NCBI RefSeq assembly: GCF_015206895.1
Contig: NZ_JADEXU010000009.1
Location: forward strand, 1-64,000
Direction: 5' to 3'
Length of the DNA stretch: 64,000 nucleotides
Source of the DNA: Nostoc sp. LEGE 12450
Lineage (GTDB): Bacteria > Cyanobacteriota > Cyanobacteriia > Cyanobacteriales > Nostocaceae
Below are positions 56,064 to 64,000 of the stretch, piece by piece. A program made the translations under genes and the position numbers. The notes beneath the pieces are model-generated. The model was not told the origin of the DNA. It saw nothing but the letters and a program-made list of their open reading frames with translations, and searched no databases. Each line of letters opens with the position of its first letter. The stretch's first letter is position 1.

Positions 56064-58160
56064 GTGATAAACCTAGTAAATACACAAACAGTTTTGACAT
56101 TTGATGGGGTAAAGGATTATATAGATTTTGGTAGAAACGATATTGGCGGCGTTTTCGCTCAAGGAAGTTCAGCTTTTACGGTTTCAGGATGGGTAAATCC
56201 ACATGAACTAACAAATAAAGCCACTAGTTACGGAACGCGCAATGTATTTTTTGCCCGTTCTTCAGAGAGATTCAGCGATAATTTTGAATTCGGCATCAGT
56301 GAAACAGGAAACCTAGATGTCTACATAGATGAAAGTGTTAGCAAAGGTATCAAAACCTTCGGGCAAGGAGAATTAACTATAGAACAATGGCACTTTTTTG
56401 CTATTGTTTTTAATAGTGGCCAACTAGCCGTATACCTTGACGATCGTGAATATAACGATTCTCTTAGAGGTTCATCTTTAAACAAAGCCACAAGTTCTAT
56501 AACTTTGGGAGCAACGTTACACAAACAAGTCTATTTCAAAGGACAATTAGCAAACATTAGCGTTTGGAATTATCCCTGTACACAAGCACAAATCCAGACT
56601 CATCGTTGTGGGCTAATAGTCGGAGATGAAGAAGGATTGGTGGCTTACTGGAAATTAGACGATGGGCAAGGTACAACTGTCAAAAACCAAACTGGAAAGT
56701 CCTATCAAGGAAATTTTCGTGGTAATCCTATTTGGACTTTAGCAGAAATTCCATTCGCAACACAATCATCAAATCCAGTTATATTTGCAGCAGAATTATC
56801 TAATCAAGAAGATATTCAAGAAGAGATCCAGACTGAGACAGCAGTTATTCCTGAAGAAAATGTCTCACCACTAACCACAAGTCTATTAGCAGCAACGGTA
56901 TCGTTAGTAAGCGACGACGAAAACCAACCAAAGCAAATTCAACAGACAGAAACAAAGAGCGAAGAATCCGAGATTATTCCAACTGCGATCGCTCTTGGGC
57001 CACATGATGAGGAAACCAAGACAGACCAAACTGAAGATCCCGTCAATATCCAACAAGTACAAATATTAACTCAGGAGGAATCGCCAGAAACCATGAATAC
57101 AAAAGCCCGTCCCAAATATAAAATACTTTCCATTGATGGAGGCGGTATTCGGGGCATTATTCCTGCATTACTCCTAGCAGAAATTGAAAGGCGGACACAA
57201 AAACCTATATTCAGTTTGTTTGATTTAATTACTGGCACTTCCAGTGGCGGAATTTTAGCACTTGGACTAACTAACCCACGATTAAGTTCCGATGTATCTG
57301 ATAACTTGCCAGTAGCTGAATACACTGCTGAGGATCTCCTACAGTTATTTATTGAGTATGGGGTAGAAATATTTTATGAGCCGTTGTTTGAAAGGCTACT
57401 TGGCCCGTTAGAGGATATATTTCTTCAGCCAAAATATCCTTCAGAAAGCAAAGAAGAAATTTTAAGAAAATATTTTGGTAATGCCCTTATAGAAAATAAT
57501 CTCAAAGAAGTTTTTGTAACGAGTTACGATATCGAGCAACGAATTCCGATATTCTTTACAAACAAACTAGAAAAACAGCAAATAGAATCTAAGAATTTTC
57601 AGAAGTTATGTGGTGGTTTTTCGCTTTTAGATGCAGCATTAGCAACTAGTGCCACTCCGACTTATTTTGCTCCTCATCGGCTTGTAAACCCCCACAATAG
57701 CGGCATCGCCTATACTTTAATCGATGGTGGAGTATTTGCTAATAATCCAGCCCATTTAGCTATTTTAGAAGCACAAATTAGTAGTAAACGAAAAGCCCAA
57801 AAAGTCCTGAATACAGAAGATATTTTAGTAGTTTCTTTAGGTACAGGTTCGCTGACGAGTGTTTACCCTTATAAAGAAGTCAAAAATTGGGGACTCTTAC
57901 AATGGGGAAGACCACTTTTAAATATTGTGTTTGACGGTGGTAGTGAAGTGGTAGCTGGAGAATTAGAACAGTTATTTGAACCTAGTGATAAAGAAGCTAA
58001 AAGTTTTTATTATCGCTTTCAAACATTGTTAGATAGTGAACTAGAAGAAATAGATAATACCAAACTTCAAAATACTCGTCAGCTACAAGCTATAGCCCAT
58101 CGATTAATATCTAACAAAAGTCAACAAATCGATGAACTGTGTAGTCTTTTGTTGGGCTAA
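56064..58160 (+). CDS. LamG-patatin fusion (lectin-like plus lipid acyl hydrolase)
   Basis: This 698-residue protein starts at GTG 56064, with GGAG 11 nt upstream. Residues about 8-225 form a LamG/concanavalin-like fold: TVLTFDGVKDYIDFG, FTVSGWVNP, WHFFAIVFNSGQLAVYLD and GLVAYWKLDDGQG. An acidic, Gln/Glu-rich linker spans about 235-345. Residues about 350-690 are a patatin-like phospholipase with an intact active site: oxyanion loop DGGGIRG, nucleophile elbow GTSSGG and Asp motif DGGVFANNPAH. It should hydrolyse lipid acyl esters. No signal peptide is seen. It follows the lactone ligase by 132 bp in the same direction and precedes a small membrane protein and the exporter. It is not part of the known microviridin enzyme set. 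It may be a resident of the operon with its own role, such as membrane attack, signalling or defence. Confidence 0.85.
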   Translation: MINLVNTQTVLTFDGVKDYIDFGRNDIGGVFAQGSSAFTVSGWVNPHELTNKATSYGTRNVFFARSSERFSDNFEFGISETGNLDVYIDESVSKGIKTFGQGELTIEQWHFFAIVFNSGQLAVYLDDREYNDSLRGSSLNKATSSITLGATLHKQVYFKGQLANISVWNYPCTQAQIQTHRCGLIVGDEEGLVAYWKLDDGQGTTVKNQTGKSYQGNFRGNPIWTLAEIPFATQSSNPVIFAAELSNQEDIQEEIQTETAVIPEENVSPLTTSLLAATVSLVSDDENQPKQIQQTETKSEESEIIPTAIALGPHDEETKTDQTEDPVNIQQVQILTQEESPETMNTKARPKYKILSIDGGGIRGIIPALLLAEIERRTQKPIFSLFDLITGTSSGGILALGLTNPRLSSDVSDNLPVAEYTAEDLLQLFIEYGVEIFYEPLFERLLGPLEDIFLQPKYPSESKEEILRKYFGNALIENNLKEVFVTSYDIEQRIPIFFTNKLEKQQIESKNFQKLCGGFSLLDAALATSATPTYFAPHRLVNPHNSGIAYTLIDGGVFANNPAHLAILEAQISSKRKAQKVLNTEDILVVSLGTGSLTSVYPYKEVKNWGLLQWGRPLLNIVFDGGSEVVAGELEQLFEPSDKEAKSFYYRFQTLLDSELEEIDNTKLQNTRQLQAIAHRLISNKSQQIDELCSLLLG

Positions 58161-58174
58161 ATCAGATTTCTTAC

Positions 58175-58202
58175 ATCTTGCACCAGTTAGTTGGTGAAAG
58201 AT
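58175..58202 (+). terminator. hairpin after the patatin gene
   Basis: An 11-bp stem with one mismatch (ATCTTGCACCA/TGGTGAAAGAT) and a 6-nt loop is followed by ATAAGATTTTTAATTT. A second perfect 8-bp hairpin (AATTTCTT/AAGAAATT) lies at 58214-58234. Together they look like a rho-independent terminator or attenuator. Confidence 0.55.
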
Positions 58203-58288
58203 ATAAGATTTTTAATTTCTTCACGAAAGAAATTAGTAATGACTCTCTTAGTCATGTTTTCACTTTATAAGGATTGTAGGTAAGTACA

Positions 58289-58693
58289 ATGGATGAACTC
58301 GTCAAAAAAATTTCTGGTTTAGGCCTTCCTGGCATACTTTTCGTGATCGCAACGGGTGCATCAGGGGGTAATGTCGCTGCCGTTGTCGCTATGCTTTCAA
58401 CGCTGGGCGGGCCTTTAGGCCTCTTAGGAGGTTTAGGCTTACTTGGGCTGGTAGCCGTTTTAGGGGAATATATAGCGGGATTTGGAATTGAAAACATTCT
58501 TAAGCTCATCTATACAGAACGTAGCAAAACTGAATCTGTCAGATTTCTTCTCAAAGAAATTCAAGAATTGCCCATTTCAGATGAGTTAAAACTCAAACTG
58601 AAACATCATATTAGCCCAGTAGTCGTTACTGAGCCTGACCAAGGCCCTTTTCCGAGAACAGTCGAAATTGTTGATGAGGAACCATTGACCTAG
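58289..58693 (+). CDS. small glycine-rich membrane protein, unknown function
   Basis: This 134-residue protein is not a family I can name. Residues about 10-70 are strongly hydrophobic and glycine-rich (LGLPGILFVIATGASGG, STLGGPLGLLGGLGLLGL), compatible with two membrane helices packed by glycine zippers, as in holin-like or bacteriocin-like proteins. Residues 75-134 are charged and soluble (RSKTESVRFLLKEIQELP), ending in EIVDEEPLT. It lies between the patatin gene and the exporter. A shorter relative of its membrane part is found at 52869-53087 on the other strand. Possible roles are immunity or membrane partner to the patatin, transporter accessory, or pore-former. Confidence 0.7.
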   Translation: MDELVKKISGLGLPGILFVIATGASGGNVAAVVAMLSTLGGPLGLLGGLGLLGLVAVLGEYIAGFGIENILKLIYTERSKTESVRFLLKEIQELPISDELKLKLKHHISPVVVTEPDQGPFPRTVEIVDEEPLT

Positions 58694-58716
58694 TACCGTA
58701 AGGCGGAAGTCAAAAG

Positions 58717-58762
58717 GAGCCAGTGCGCCCTTGCGGCGAGCCACTCTTGTTGCAACTGGCTC
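58717..58762. repeat. dispersed palindromic repeat GAGCCAGT...ACTGGCTC
   Basis: Perfect 8-bp ends (58717-58724 and 58755-58762) enclose a GC-rich middle beginning GCGCCCTTGCGGCGAGCC. The form is that of a repeat common in Nostocales intergenic DNA. It could fold into a stable hairpin after the small protein gene. Confidence 0.55.
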
Positions 58763-58813
58763 TCAAAAGTCGAAAAGCTTAGAAAACAAGCTTTTGAACT
58801 TATCTAAAAGGAA

Positions 58814-58853
58814 AAATGGCCTTTGAGTCTAACTTAATTCTCAAAGGCCATTT
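58814..58853. terminator. perfect 14-bp hairpin before the exporter
   Basis: AAATGGCCTTTGAG (58814-58827) pairs completely with CTCAAAGGCCATTT (58840-58853) across a 12-nt loop, followed by AAAAATT. It lies 42 bp upstream of the exporter ATG, so it either ends the upstream transcript or attenuates the exporter. Confidence 0.65.
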
Positions 58854-58895
58854 AAAAATTACTAGTGTAATTAGTAACGGCTACATTTTTAGAAT

Positions 58896-60923
58896 ATGCA
58901 AACTCCATCTGTGCGTGAGCAAAACACAACAAATCCTTTTTCAGCCTTGATTCAATTTTGGCAGGATGTGAAAGTAGTTGCTCAACCTTATTGGTATCCA
59001 ACAAAACCAGAAGGAAGAGCCTTTTCAGATGTGATTCGCTCATGGGGAATGCTCATTTCCTTAGTATTATTAATAGTCGTAATTGTCGGTGCAAATGCTG
59101 CAAATAGTTACTGGAATCGCTATGTAATTGATATTGTTATTGAACAGAGAGACCTTGATAAATACAATAGTACTTTATGGCTGTCCAGTCTCATTATTGT
59201 TGGGATGGTCTTATTAGTAACTCTTTTGAGATATGTCAGAAAAAAAATAATTCTTGACTGGTACAAATGGCTAAATCTCCATGTTATAGAAAAATATTTA
59301 AGTAATCAAGCTTATTATAAAATCAATTTTAAATCTGATATAGATAATCCAGATCAACGCTTATCCCAAGAAATAGAACCTATTACTAGTATTGGCTTGA
59401 GATTCTCATCTTCTTTACTAGAAAAATCTTTAGAAATGGGAAGTTCTTTGATAATTCTCTGGATAGTTTCTTCACAAATCGCAATTTATTTAGTTATTTA
59501 TACAATTGTAGGTAATTTAATAGCTATTTACTTGAATCAAGGAATAAATAAAGTTAACCAAGAAGAACTTGCATTTAAAGCAGATTTTGCCTATTGCTTA
59601 ACTCATGTTCGTAATCACGCTGAATCAATCGCTTTTTTTCAGGGGGAAAATGAAGAATTAAATATAATTCAGCGTCGATTTAATAATGTTTTAAAAACTG
59701 CTGAACGTCGACTGAATTTGGAGAGGGGACAAGATGCTTTTGGCAGAGCATATCAGTCTGCCATTAGCGTATTTTCGATGTTTATTCTTACACCTTTATT
59801 TCTTCAAGATCAAATTGATTATGGACAAATAAACCAAGCTAGTTTTGCTTGCTTTATGTTTTCTAATGCTTTAGGAGAACTAATATCTGAGTTTGGAATT
59901 TCAGGACGATTTTCTAGCTATGTAAAGCGTTTAGCAGAGTTTTCAGATGCGCTACAGGCTGCTAGTAAACAACCAGAGAACGTAAATACTATTAAAATTA
60001 TAGAAGAAGAACGTTTAGCTTTTGAGAATGTCACTTTACAAACGCCAAATTATGAACAGGTAATCGTCGAAAACTTGTCACTAACTGTTGGGCCAGGAGA
60101 AGGTTTATTGATTGTTGGCCCTAGTGGTAGGGGTAAAAGTTCTTTGTTGAGAGCGATCGCTGGTTTGTGGAATGCAGGAACTGGTCGTCTCGTGCGTCCT
60201 CCTCTAAAAGAAGTATTATTCTTACCCCAACGCCCTTATATCATTTTAGGGACTTTGCGCGAACAGTTGCTCTATCCTCACACAGACAGGAAAATGAGCG
60301 ATCGCGAACTTGAACACATTTTGCAACAAGTTAACCTGCAACACTTACTTACCCGCGTAGATGGCTTTGATACTGAAGTTCCTTGGGAAAATATATTGTC
60401 GTTAGGAGAACAACAACGCCTCGCTTTTGCACGGCTATTAATTACACATCCTAGTTTCACTATCTTAGATGAAGCAACGAGTGCTTTAGATTTAAACAAC
60501 GAAGATAGTTTATATCAACAGTTACAATCAACGAAAACAACTTTTATCAGTGTTGGACATAGAGAAAGTTTATTTAATTATCATCAATGGGTTTTGGAAT
60601 TGTCACAAGATTCCAACTGGCAACTTCTTCGTGTACAAGATTATCGGTTACAAAAAGGAAAACAAATTGGCATAAAGGCTCCTGAAAAGTGCAAAATCAC
60701 AATAGATGTTACACCCATTAACAAATCTAAAAGCCAACCAGAAATATTGACAGATATAGGCACAGGTGTAGGGCTTTCTCATAAAGAAATGCAAGCATTG
60801 ACAGACTCTAGTATTAACACTGTCAGAAGCAAGGCTAGCCTTGGTAAGTCTATTACTACTAAAGATGGTTTCACCTACCGCTATGAGAAAGACCCGGAGG
60901 TGTTGAAATGGATAAGAACTTAG
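58896..60923 (+). CDS. YddA/SbmA-type ABC transporter of the graspetide operon (MdnE-like role)
   Basis: This 675-residue half-transporter has an ABC_membrane_2-type membrane domain (first helix near MLISLVLLIVVIVG, residues about 50-330) and a complete ATPase: Walker A GPSGRGKSSLL, signature LSLGEQQRLAFAR, Walker B FTILDEATSALD and H-loop ISVGHR. The tail ends with SHKEMQALTDSSINTVRSKA and YRYEKDPEVLKWIRT, a module shared with the paralogue at 9023-11050. Microviridin clusters normally include an ABC transporter that exports the peptide and is thought to tether the ligases, so this copy is the natural candidate. No peptidase C39 domain is present, so leader removal must be by another enzyme. 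Confidence 0.85.
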   Translation: MQTPSVREQNTTNPFSALIQFWQDVKVVAQPYWYPTKPEGRAFSDVIRSWGMLISLVLLIVVIVGANAANSYWNRYVIDIVIEQRDLDKYNSTLWLSSLIIVGMVLLVTLLRYVRKKIILDWYKWLNLHVIEKYLSNQAYYKINFKSDIDNPDQRLSQEIEPITSIGLRFSSSLLEKSLEMGSSLIILWIVSSQIAIYLVIYTIVGNLIAIYLNQGINKVNQEELAFKADFAYCLTHVRNHAESIAFFQGENEELNIIQRRFNNVLKTAERRLNLERGQDAFGRAYQSAISVFSMFILTPLFLQDQIDYGQINQASFACFMFSNALGELISEFGISGRFSSYVKRLAEFSDALQAASKQPENVNTIKIIEEERLAFENVTLQTPNYEQVIVENLSLTVGPGEGLLIVGPSGRGKSSLLRAIAGLWNAGTGRLVRPPLKEVLFLPQRPYIILGTLREQLLYPHTDRKMSDRELEHILQQVNLQHLLTRVDGFDTEVPWENILSLGEQQRLAFARLLITHPSFTILDEATSALDLNNEDSLYQQLQSTKTTFISVGHRESLFNYHQWVLELSQDSNWQLLRVQDYRLQKGKQIGIKAPEKCKITIDVTPINKSKSQPEILTDIGTGVGLSHKEMQALTDSSINTVRSKASLGKSITTKDGFTYRYEKDPEVLKWIRT

Positions 60924-60939
60924 CGATTTGAGGATAAAC

Positions 60940-61371
60940 ATGAGTAATAGCAAACTTTCTGATATAGAAATAGAAATTTTACTATTGGGTAAATGGCGTT
61001 TTAATACGTTTTCAGAAAAAATCACTATTGAATTTAAAGATGATATGACTTATGAGCAAACTAGGGTTCAAATATTGCTTTTCTCCAAGCCAAAGGAACT
61101 AATAACAGGTAATAAATTTACTGGGGTATGGTACGTCAGCAAAAAAAAATTGTATTTAAATGTTAAAAATATGCCAAAATCATTTTTTAATTTCCGGATA
61201 CCATTAGCTTTTAAGATTTCTATTGCAGATATCATAGCTACTTTAGGTTCTGTGTTTATGCCAGAAATTTATGAAGTTATTACAATTAATAGTTCGAAAT
61301 TTCTCATAAAGGATAAAGAGCAATCAATTATGGGGACAAAAATAAATAAAAACCCAAGTTTTGGATTATAA
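60940..61371 (+). CDS. small lipocalin-like protein, unknown function
   Basis: I start it at ATG 60940, preceded by GAGG with 6-nt spacing. A TTG at 60928 also opens the frame. The 143-residue product begins MSNSKLSDIEIEILLLGKWRF. The LLGKWRFNTFSEKITIEFKDDMTYEQTRV pattern, with short alternating beta strands and GVWYVSKKKLYLNV, resembles lipocalin-like or calycin-type small domains that open with GxW. No signal peptide is seen. It follows the exporter by 16 bp, so it is probably co-transcribed. It could bind a hydrophobic ligand or the product. The family is uncertain. Confidence 0.65.
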   Translation: MSNSKLSDIEIEILLLGKWRFNTFSEKITIEFKDDMTYEQTRVQILLFSKPKELITGNKFTGVWYVSKKKLYLNVKNMPKSFFNFRIPLAFKISIADIIATLGSVFMPEIYEVITINSSKFLIKDKEQSIMGTKINKNPSFGL

Positions 61372-61378
61372 AACTTGG
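61354..61378 (+). terminator. hairpin overlapping the last stop codon of the operon
   Basis: CCAAGTTTT pairs perfectly with AAAACTTGG across a 7-nt loop containing the stop region at 61369-61371. No long T-run follows. It marks a probable end of the graspetide transcript. Confidence 0.5.
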
Positions 61379-61448
61379 TTGTGTTGCATAAAGTAAAACT
61401 AGAATTTTCTCGTTAAGTCTCTCAATATGGTTGTCAAGCTTTTTTAGG

Positions 61449-61478
61449 TTCGCGTAGCGTGTCGTAGACAGACGCTAC
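61449..61478 (+). repeat. dispersed repeat (second family)
   Basis: TTCGCGTAGCGTGTCGTAGA plus GACGCTAC, closely similar to the element inserted in NRPS1 C2 at 42021-42044. The surrounding 61379-61782 stretch has no gene. A related GGCATGGCTACGCTTACCGCC block lies near 61592-61612. Confidence 0.6.
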
Positions 61479-61782
61479 ATAAATATAGATGTCAATAAGT
61501 AAGTCGTGGAGAAAATTTACAAGTATGTGACAAAGAATTAAGCAGAAGAAGAGGAATTTTGCAACCATATCTCTAAGCGATAAGCCTGACGGCATGGCTA
61601 CGCTTACCGCCGATTGAATGAGCGTGCAATATCAATCGGGTATGCTCTAAGTTTGGGATAAGGTATTGCACTGCCGGAAGTTTTCAGTAATGGAACCGTA
61701 CTCAAGAAGGCTTATGAGTTTTTGCTAATCCAAAAGTGCAATTTTCCAGCGTGATTGAGCCGCACTGTCAAATGACGGCGGT

Positions 61783-61974
61783 TTTATCCCTGATGGAGAC
61801 CAAATTGTTAGTAAAACATATATGACAAGGGTGGAAAATGAAAATACCCGATTACGTCATTATCTTGCACGCCTTCACCGCAAAACCTTGTGCTATTCTA
61901 AGCCTGAAGAAATGCTGAGATACCCAGTTAAATTATTACTTCATTATCTAAAGTATAAAACTGTACCTATATAA
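61783..61974 (+). pseudogene. IS1-type transposase C-terminal remnant
   Basis: The frame reads FIPDGDQIVSKTYMTRVENE, then NTRLRHYLARLHRKTLCYSK and EEMLRYPVKLLLHYLKYKTVPI before TAA, which is the C-terminus of IS1-family InsB transposases. The N-terminal InsA and DDE parts are absent upstream, where the frame is broken. It is a decayed insertion-sequence end without recognisable inverted repeats. Confidence 0.8.
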
Positions 61975-62085
61975 ACCAATTCATCTCTTCATTCAGCAAC
62001 GCCAGTTATTTTAGGTAGCATCGACATCATTATGGGTTCGGTCGATCACTAGCAATGGTTAATTAGATATCTCCGAAAATGAATA

Positions 62086-62112
62086 TAGAGACGCAGCAGT
62101 GCTACGTCTCTA
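62086..62112. repeat. palindromic repeat TAGAGACG...CGTCTCTA
   Basis: A perfect 8-bp stem with three more inner pairs lies between the transposase remnant and the convergent ndhK-like gene. It is followed by CAAGGGTTTC, a form seen often as an intergenic repeat in cyanobacteria. It could act as a bidirectional terminator. Confidence 0.55.
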
Positions 62113-62172
62113 CAAGGGTTTCAGGCAACCAATAATTAATTTCTGGAGATATTAGTAGCGACCTGAAAGGCT

Positions 62173-62859
62173 TCATTCAGCTTCTAATTTTTTTCTCACA
62201 GTCTGAAGAGCAGGAGGTATAGCTGTTCCCATAGCCTCTGCCAACTCCTTAGGAGGCTTTTGCAGAGAAGGCGATCGCATATATTCACCTGTATGAACAC
62301 GAGAAACAGGCTTCATGTGATGCGTAGTACTGTAATAGCGATGGGTTTGAATAATTTTGCCCCGTTCCTGCATTGATTCATTAGATATTTTCTTGCGAAG
62401 TTTGATAATCGCATCCATGATTGCTTCAGGACGAGGTGGACAACCAGGTATATAAACATCTATGGGGAATAATTTATCAGCCCCATGAGCAGTCGGAGAA
62501 TCGGCGCTAAACATACCTCCAGTAATCATGCAGGCTCCCATCGCAATGACATACTTTGGCTCAGGCATTTGCTCATAAAGCCGCATTGTTGGTTGAGACA
62601 TTTTCATGTTGAGAGTACCTACCAAAATGATTAAGTCCGTTTGGCGGGGACTAGCACGAGGAATTAAACCAAATCTATCAAAATCGAATCGTGAGCCAAT
62701 CAACGCCGCAAATTCAATGAAACAACAAGCAGTTCCGTACAACAGTGGATATAAGCTTGAGAGCCTAGCTCAATTATACAGATCGTCTAATGTTGTTAAG
62801 ATGATATTTTCTGATAGTTGATTCGTTATTTCGTATCTACTTGGGCTAATGATTTTTCC
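62173..62859 (-). pseudogene. ndhK: ndhK-like NDH-1 subunit with in-frame TGA
   Basis: An open frame of 189 residues from TTG 62742 encodes most of the NDH-1 subunit NdhK (NuoB), which carries the 4Fe-4S cluster N2. All cysteine motifs are present: [19 protein letters not shown] and PGCPPRPEA. Homology continues upstream in the same frame (ISPSRYEITNQLSENIILTT, then LDDLYN[14 protein letters not shown]), but the Trp expected after YN is TGA at 62770-62772. A further frame problem lies before GKIISP near 62860. The usual ndhC and ndhJ neighbours are absent. It is probably a decayed extra copy. Translation from the TTG would give a protein missing about 50 residues. Some core positions are unusual ([10 protein letters not shown]). 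Confidence 0.75.
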
Positions 62860-63380
62860 TGATCAAAATAGTTATCGCTATGGGAATCATTAGAATTTAT
62901 AATTATGTTTTAACTATATGTAGTGATTGATTAAAACTGTTACTTTGCAATGTTTTATAATGTATATTCTATAAGTTTTGGGCGTTCATATTGTGGGTAA
63001 ATCAGCATCAAAAATTATTCAAAGCATTACTGTAGTTATAAAATTATCTGCTACCAAAAAAGACTTTAATAATATTGGTATTCATCCATCGAGTGCCAAA
63101 TACTTTTTTCTTTATAAGTGTTAATGCTTAATTTTATTAAAGTTTACACTTAAAAATTAAACCTTTTGGCAAGCTGATAGTTTAAATTCCACAACTATAG
63201 TAAGAGAATAATATCCTTAGTCACTTTTAAGATGGAAGTACAATACAGCAATTTGAAAACATTAGATTTACGATCTGTGATCGCCTACGGCTAGGTGTAG
63301 CCCATCGCGCTAACACTGCCGCTCCTTTGACAGGATCTAAAATCATAGTCAAGAACACAAACTTTTGATAACTAATTATT
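62860..63380. other. gap upstream of the esterase gene
   Basis: AT-rich with no gene seen. A repeat-like block (GCCTACGGCTAGGTGTAGCC, near 63284-63310) belongs to the same GTAG-rich dispersed family. The promoter of the following gene probably lies in its 3' half. Confidence 0.4.
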
Positions 63381-64000
63381 ATGTCAGAAGCAACAGCAAC
63401 ACAGCTAACCGATGCATTACATGAAGTAGCGCATCCACTGACAGGTGCCGCCCAAGACTACGACCCACTCATGGATTTAATTGGTAATGCCCGCTTTGTG
63501 CTGATTGGCGAAGCGTCTCACGGCACTCATGAATTTTATGAACAACGGGCTCTTATTACTAAGCGGCTAATTCAAGAAAAAGGCTTTACGGCTATAGCAG
63601 TGGAGGCAGACTGGCCGGATGCCTACCGTGTTAATCGATATGTACGGGGAATTAATGACAACCCTACACCAGCTGAAGCGACCGCAGGCTTCAAGGGTTT
63701 TCCAAGTTGGATGTGGCGCAACACGGATGTGGTGAACTTCATCGGTTGGCTACGTCAGTATAATGATGCACTACCGCAAGATAGAAACAAAGTTGGCTTT
63801 TACGGGCTTGACCTTTACAGTATGTATACCTCAATATCGGAGGTTCTTGCTTACCTGGACAAAGTTGACCCAGAAGCTGCACAACGGGCACGCTACCGAT
63901 ATTCTTGCTTGGAACACTTTGAAGAAGATACCAAAGCTTATGGCTATGCGGCTGCTTTTGGACTAAGCGAGTCTTGTGAGAAAGAAGTTATTAATCAATT
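63381..64000 (+). CDS. erythromycin-esterase-family protein, 5' part
   Basis: The frame opens at ATG 63381 and stays open to the window edge (206 codons). It shows the Ere-type signature LIGEASHGTHEFYEQRALITKRLI with the catalytic His, then GFTAIAVEADWPDAYRVNRYV, PSWMWRNTDVVNFIGWLR and VGFYGLDLYSM. Many bacterial members of this family are not macrolide-resistance enzymes and carry C-terminal fusions, so the substrate is open. It is not obviously linked to the biosynthetic genes, since an IS remnant and a pseudogene separate it from the operon. Confidence 0.85.
   Translation, partial: MSEATATQLTDALHEVAHPLTGAAQDYDPLMDLIGNARFVLIGEASHGTHEFYEQRALITKRLIQEKGFTAIAVEADWPDAYRVNRYVRGINDNPTPAEATAGFKGFPSWMWRNTDVVNFIGWLRQYNDALPQDRNKVGFYGLDLYSMYTSISEVLAYLDKVDPEAAQRARYRYSCLEHFEEDTKAYGYAAAFGLSESCEKEVINQ

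Noticed and set aside
61379-61782. Complete insertion sequence
   Set aside because: Only the transposase C-terminus is readable. No N-terminal part, terminal inverted repeats or target duplication could be found by eye.
1-64000. tRNA or rRNA genes
   Set aside because: No cloverleaf with a TTCGA-type arm and CCA-side stem, and no rRNA core sequences, were noticed on either strand.

Overview
The window is most likely a filamentous, heterocyst-type (Nostocales-like) cyanobacterium. The evidence is frequent GCGATCGC (HIP1) octamers, microviridin-type graspetide genes, a WD40 protein with an AAA-like domain, an NdhK-like sequence, and many 24-nt short dispersed repeats of the kind described from Nostoc genomes. 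It is accessory, secondary-metabolite DNA flanked by decayed genes.

Layout. 1-0.5 kb: remnant of a lactate/malate dehydrogenase gene interrupted by a 24-nt repeat. 1-8.2 kb, minus strand: three AAA-like (AAA_35-type) ATPases, one carrying 14 WD40 repeats, one with an N-terminal helix-turn-helix-like region, and one that stops right after the ATPase domain. 9-52.7 kb, minus strand: a hybrid PKS-NRPS cluster, read from 52.7 kb down to 9 kb. Its order is PKS1 (KS-AT-DH-cMT-KR-ACP), NRPS1 (Thr, Ser with an inserted FkbM methyltransferase, Phe), PKS2 (KS-AT-MT-ACP), NRPS2 (Pro, Thr, Tyr), NRPS3 (D-Gln, unassigned residue, thioesterase), a phytanoyl-CoA-type dioxygenase and a YddA/SbmA-type ABC transporter. 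Substrate codes were aligned by eye. The predicted product is an N-acylated peptide with eight amino acids and an internal Phe-derived ketide unit. I could not match it to a known compound.

53.4-61.4 kb, plus strand, divergent from the PKS: a graspetide (microviridin-type) operon. It holds a 44-residue precursor, two ATP-grasp ligases (lactam-type then lactone-type), a LamG-patatin fusion, a small glycine-rich membrane protein, a second ABC transporter closely related to the one in the NRPS cluster, and a small lipocalin-like protein. No GNAT acetyltransferase is seen. A second, probably decayed copy of the glycine-rich protein lies in the divergent region. That region also carries 9-bp-spaced TTAACTGTC-like repeats, which recur near 8.6 kb. 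61.4-64 kb: an IS1-type transposase remnant, an ndhK-like gene with an in-frame TGA, and the start of an erythromycin-esterase-like gene that runs off the window.

The most notable points are the back-to-back NRPS/PKS and graspetide clusters sharing transporter and small-protein paralogues, the LamG-patatin partner, the methyltransferase-interrupted Ser A domain, and repeated in-frame 24-nt insertions in the megasynthase genes, one of them nested in another.
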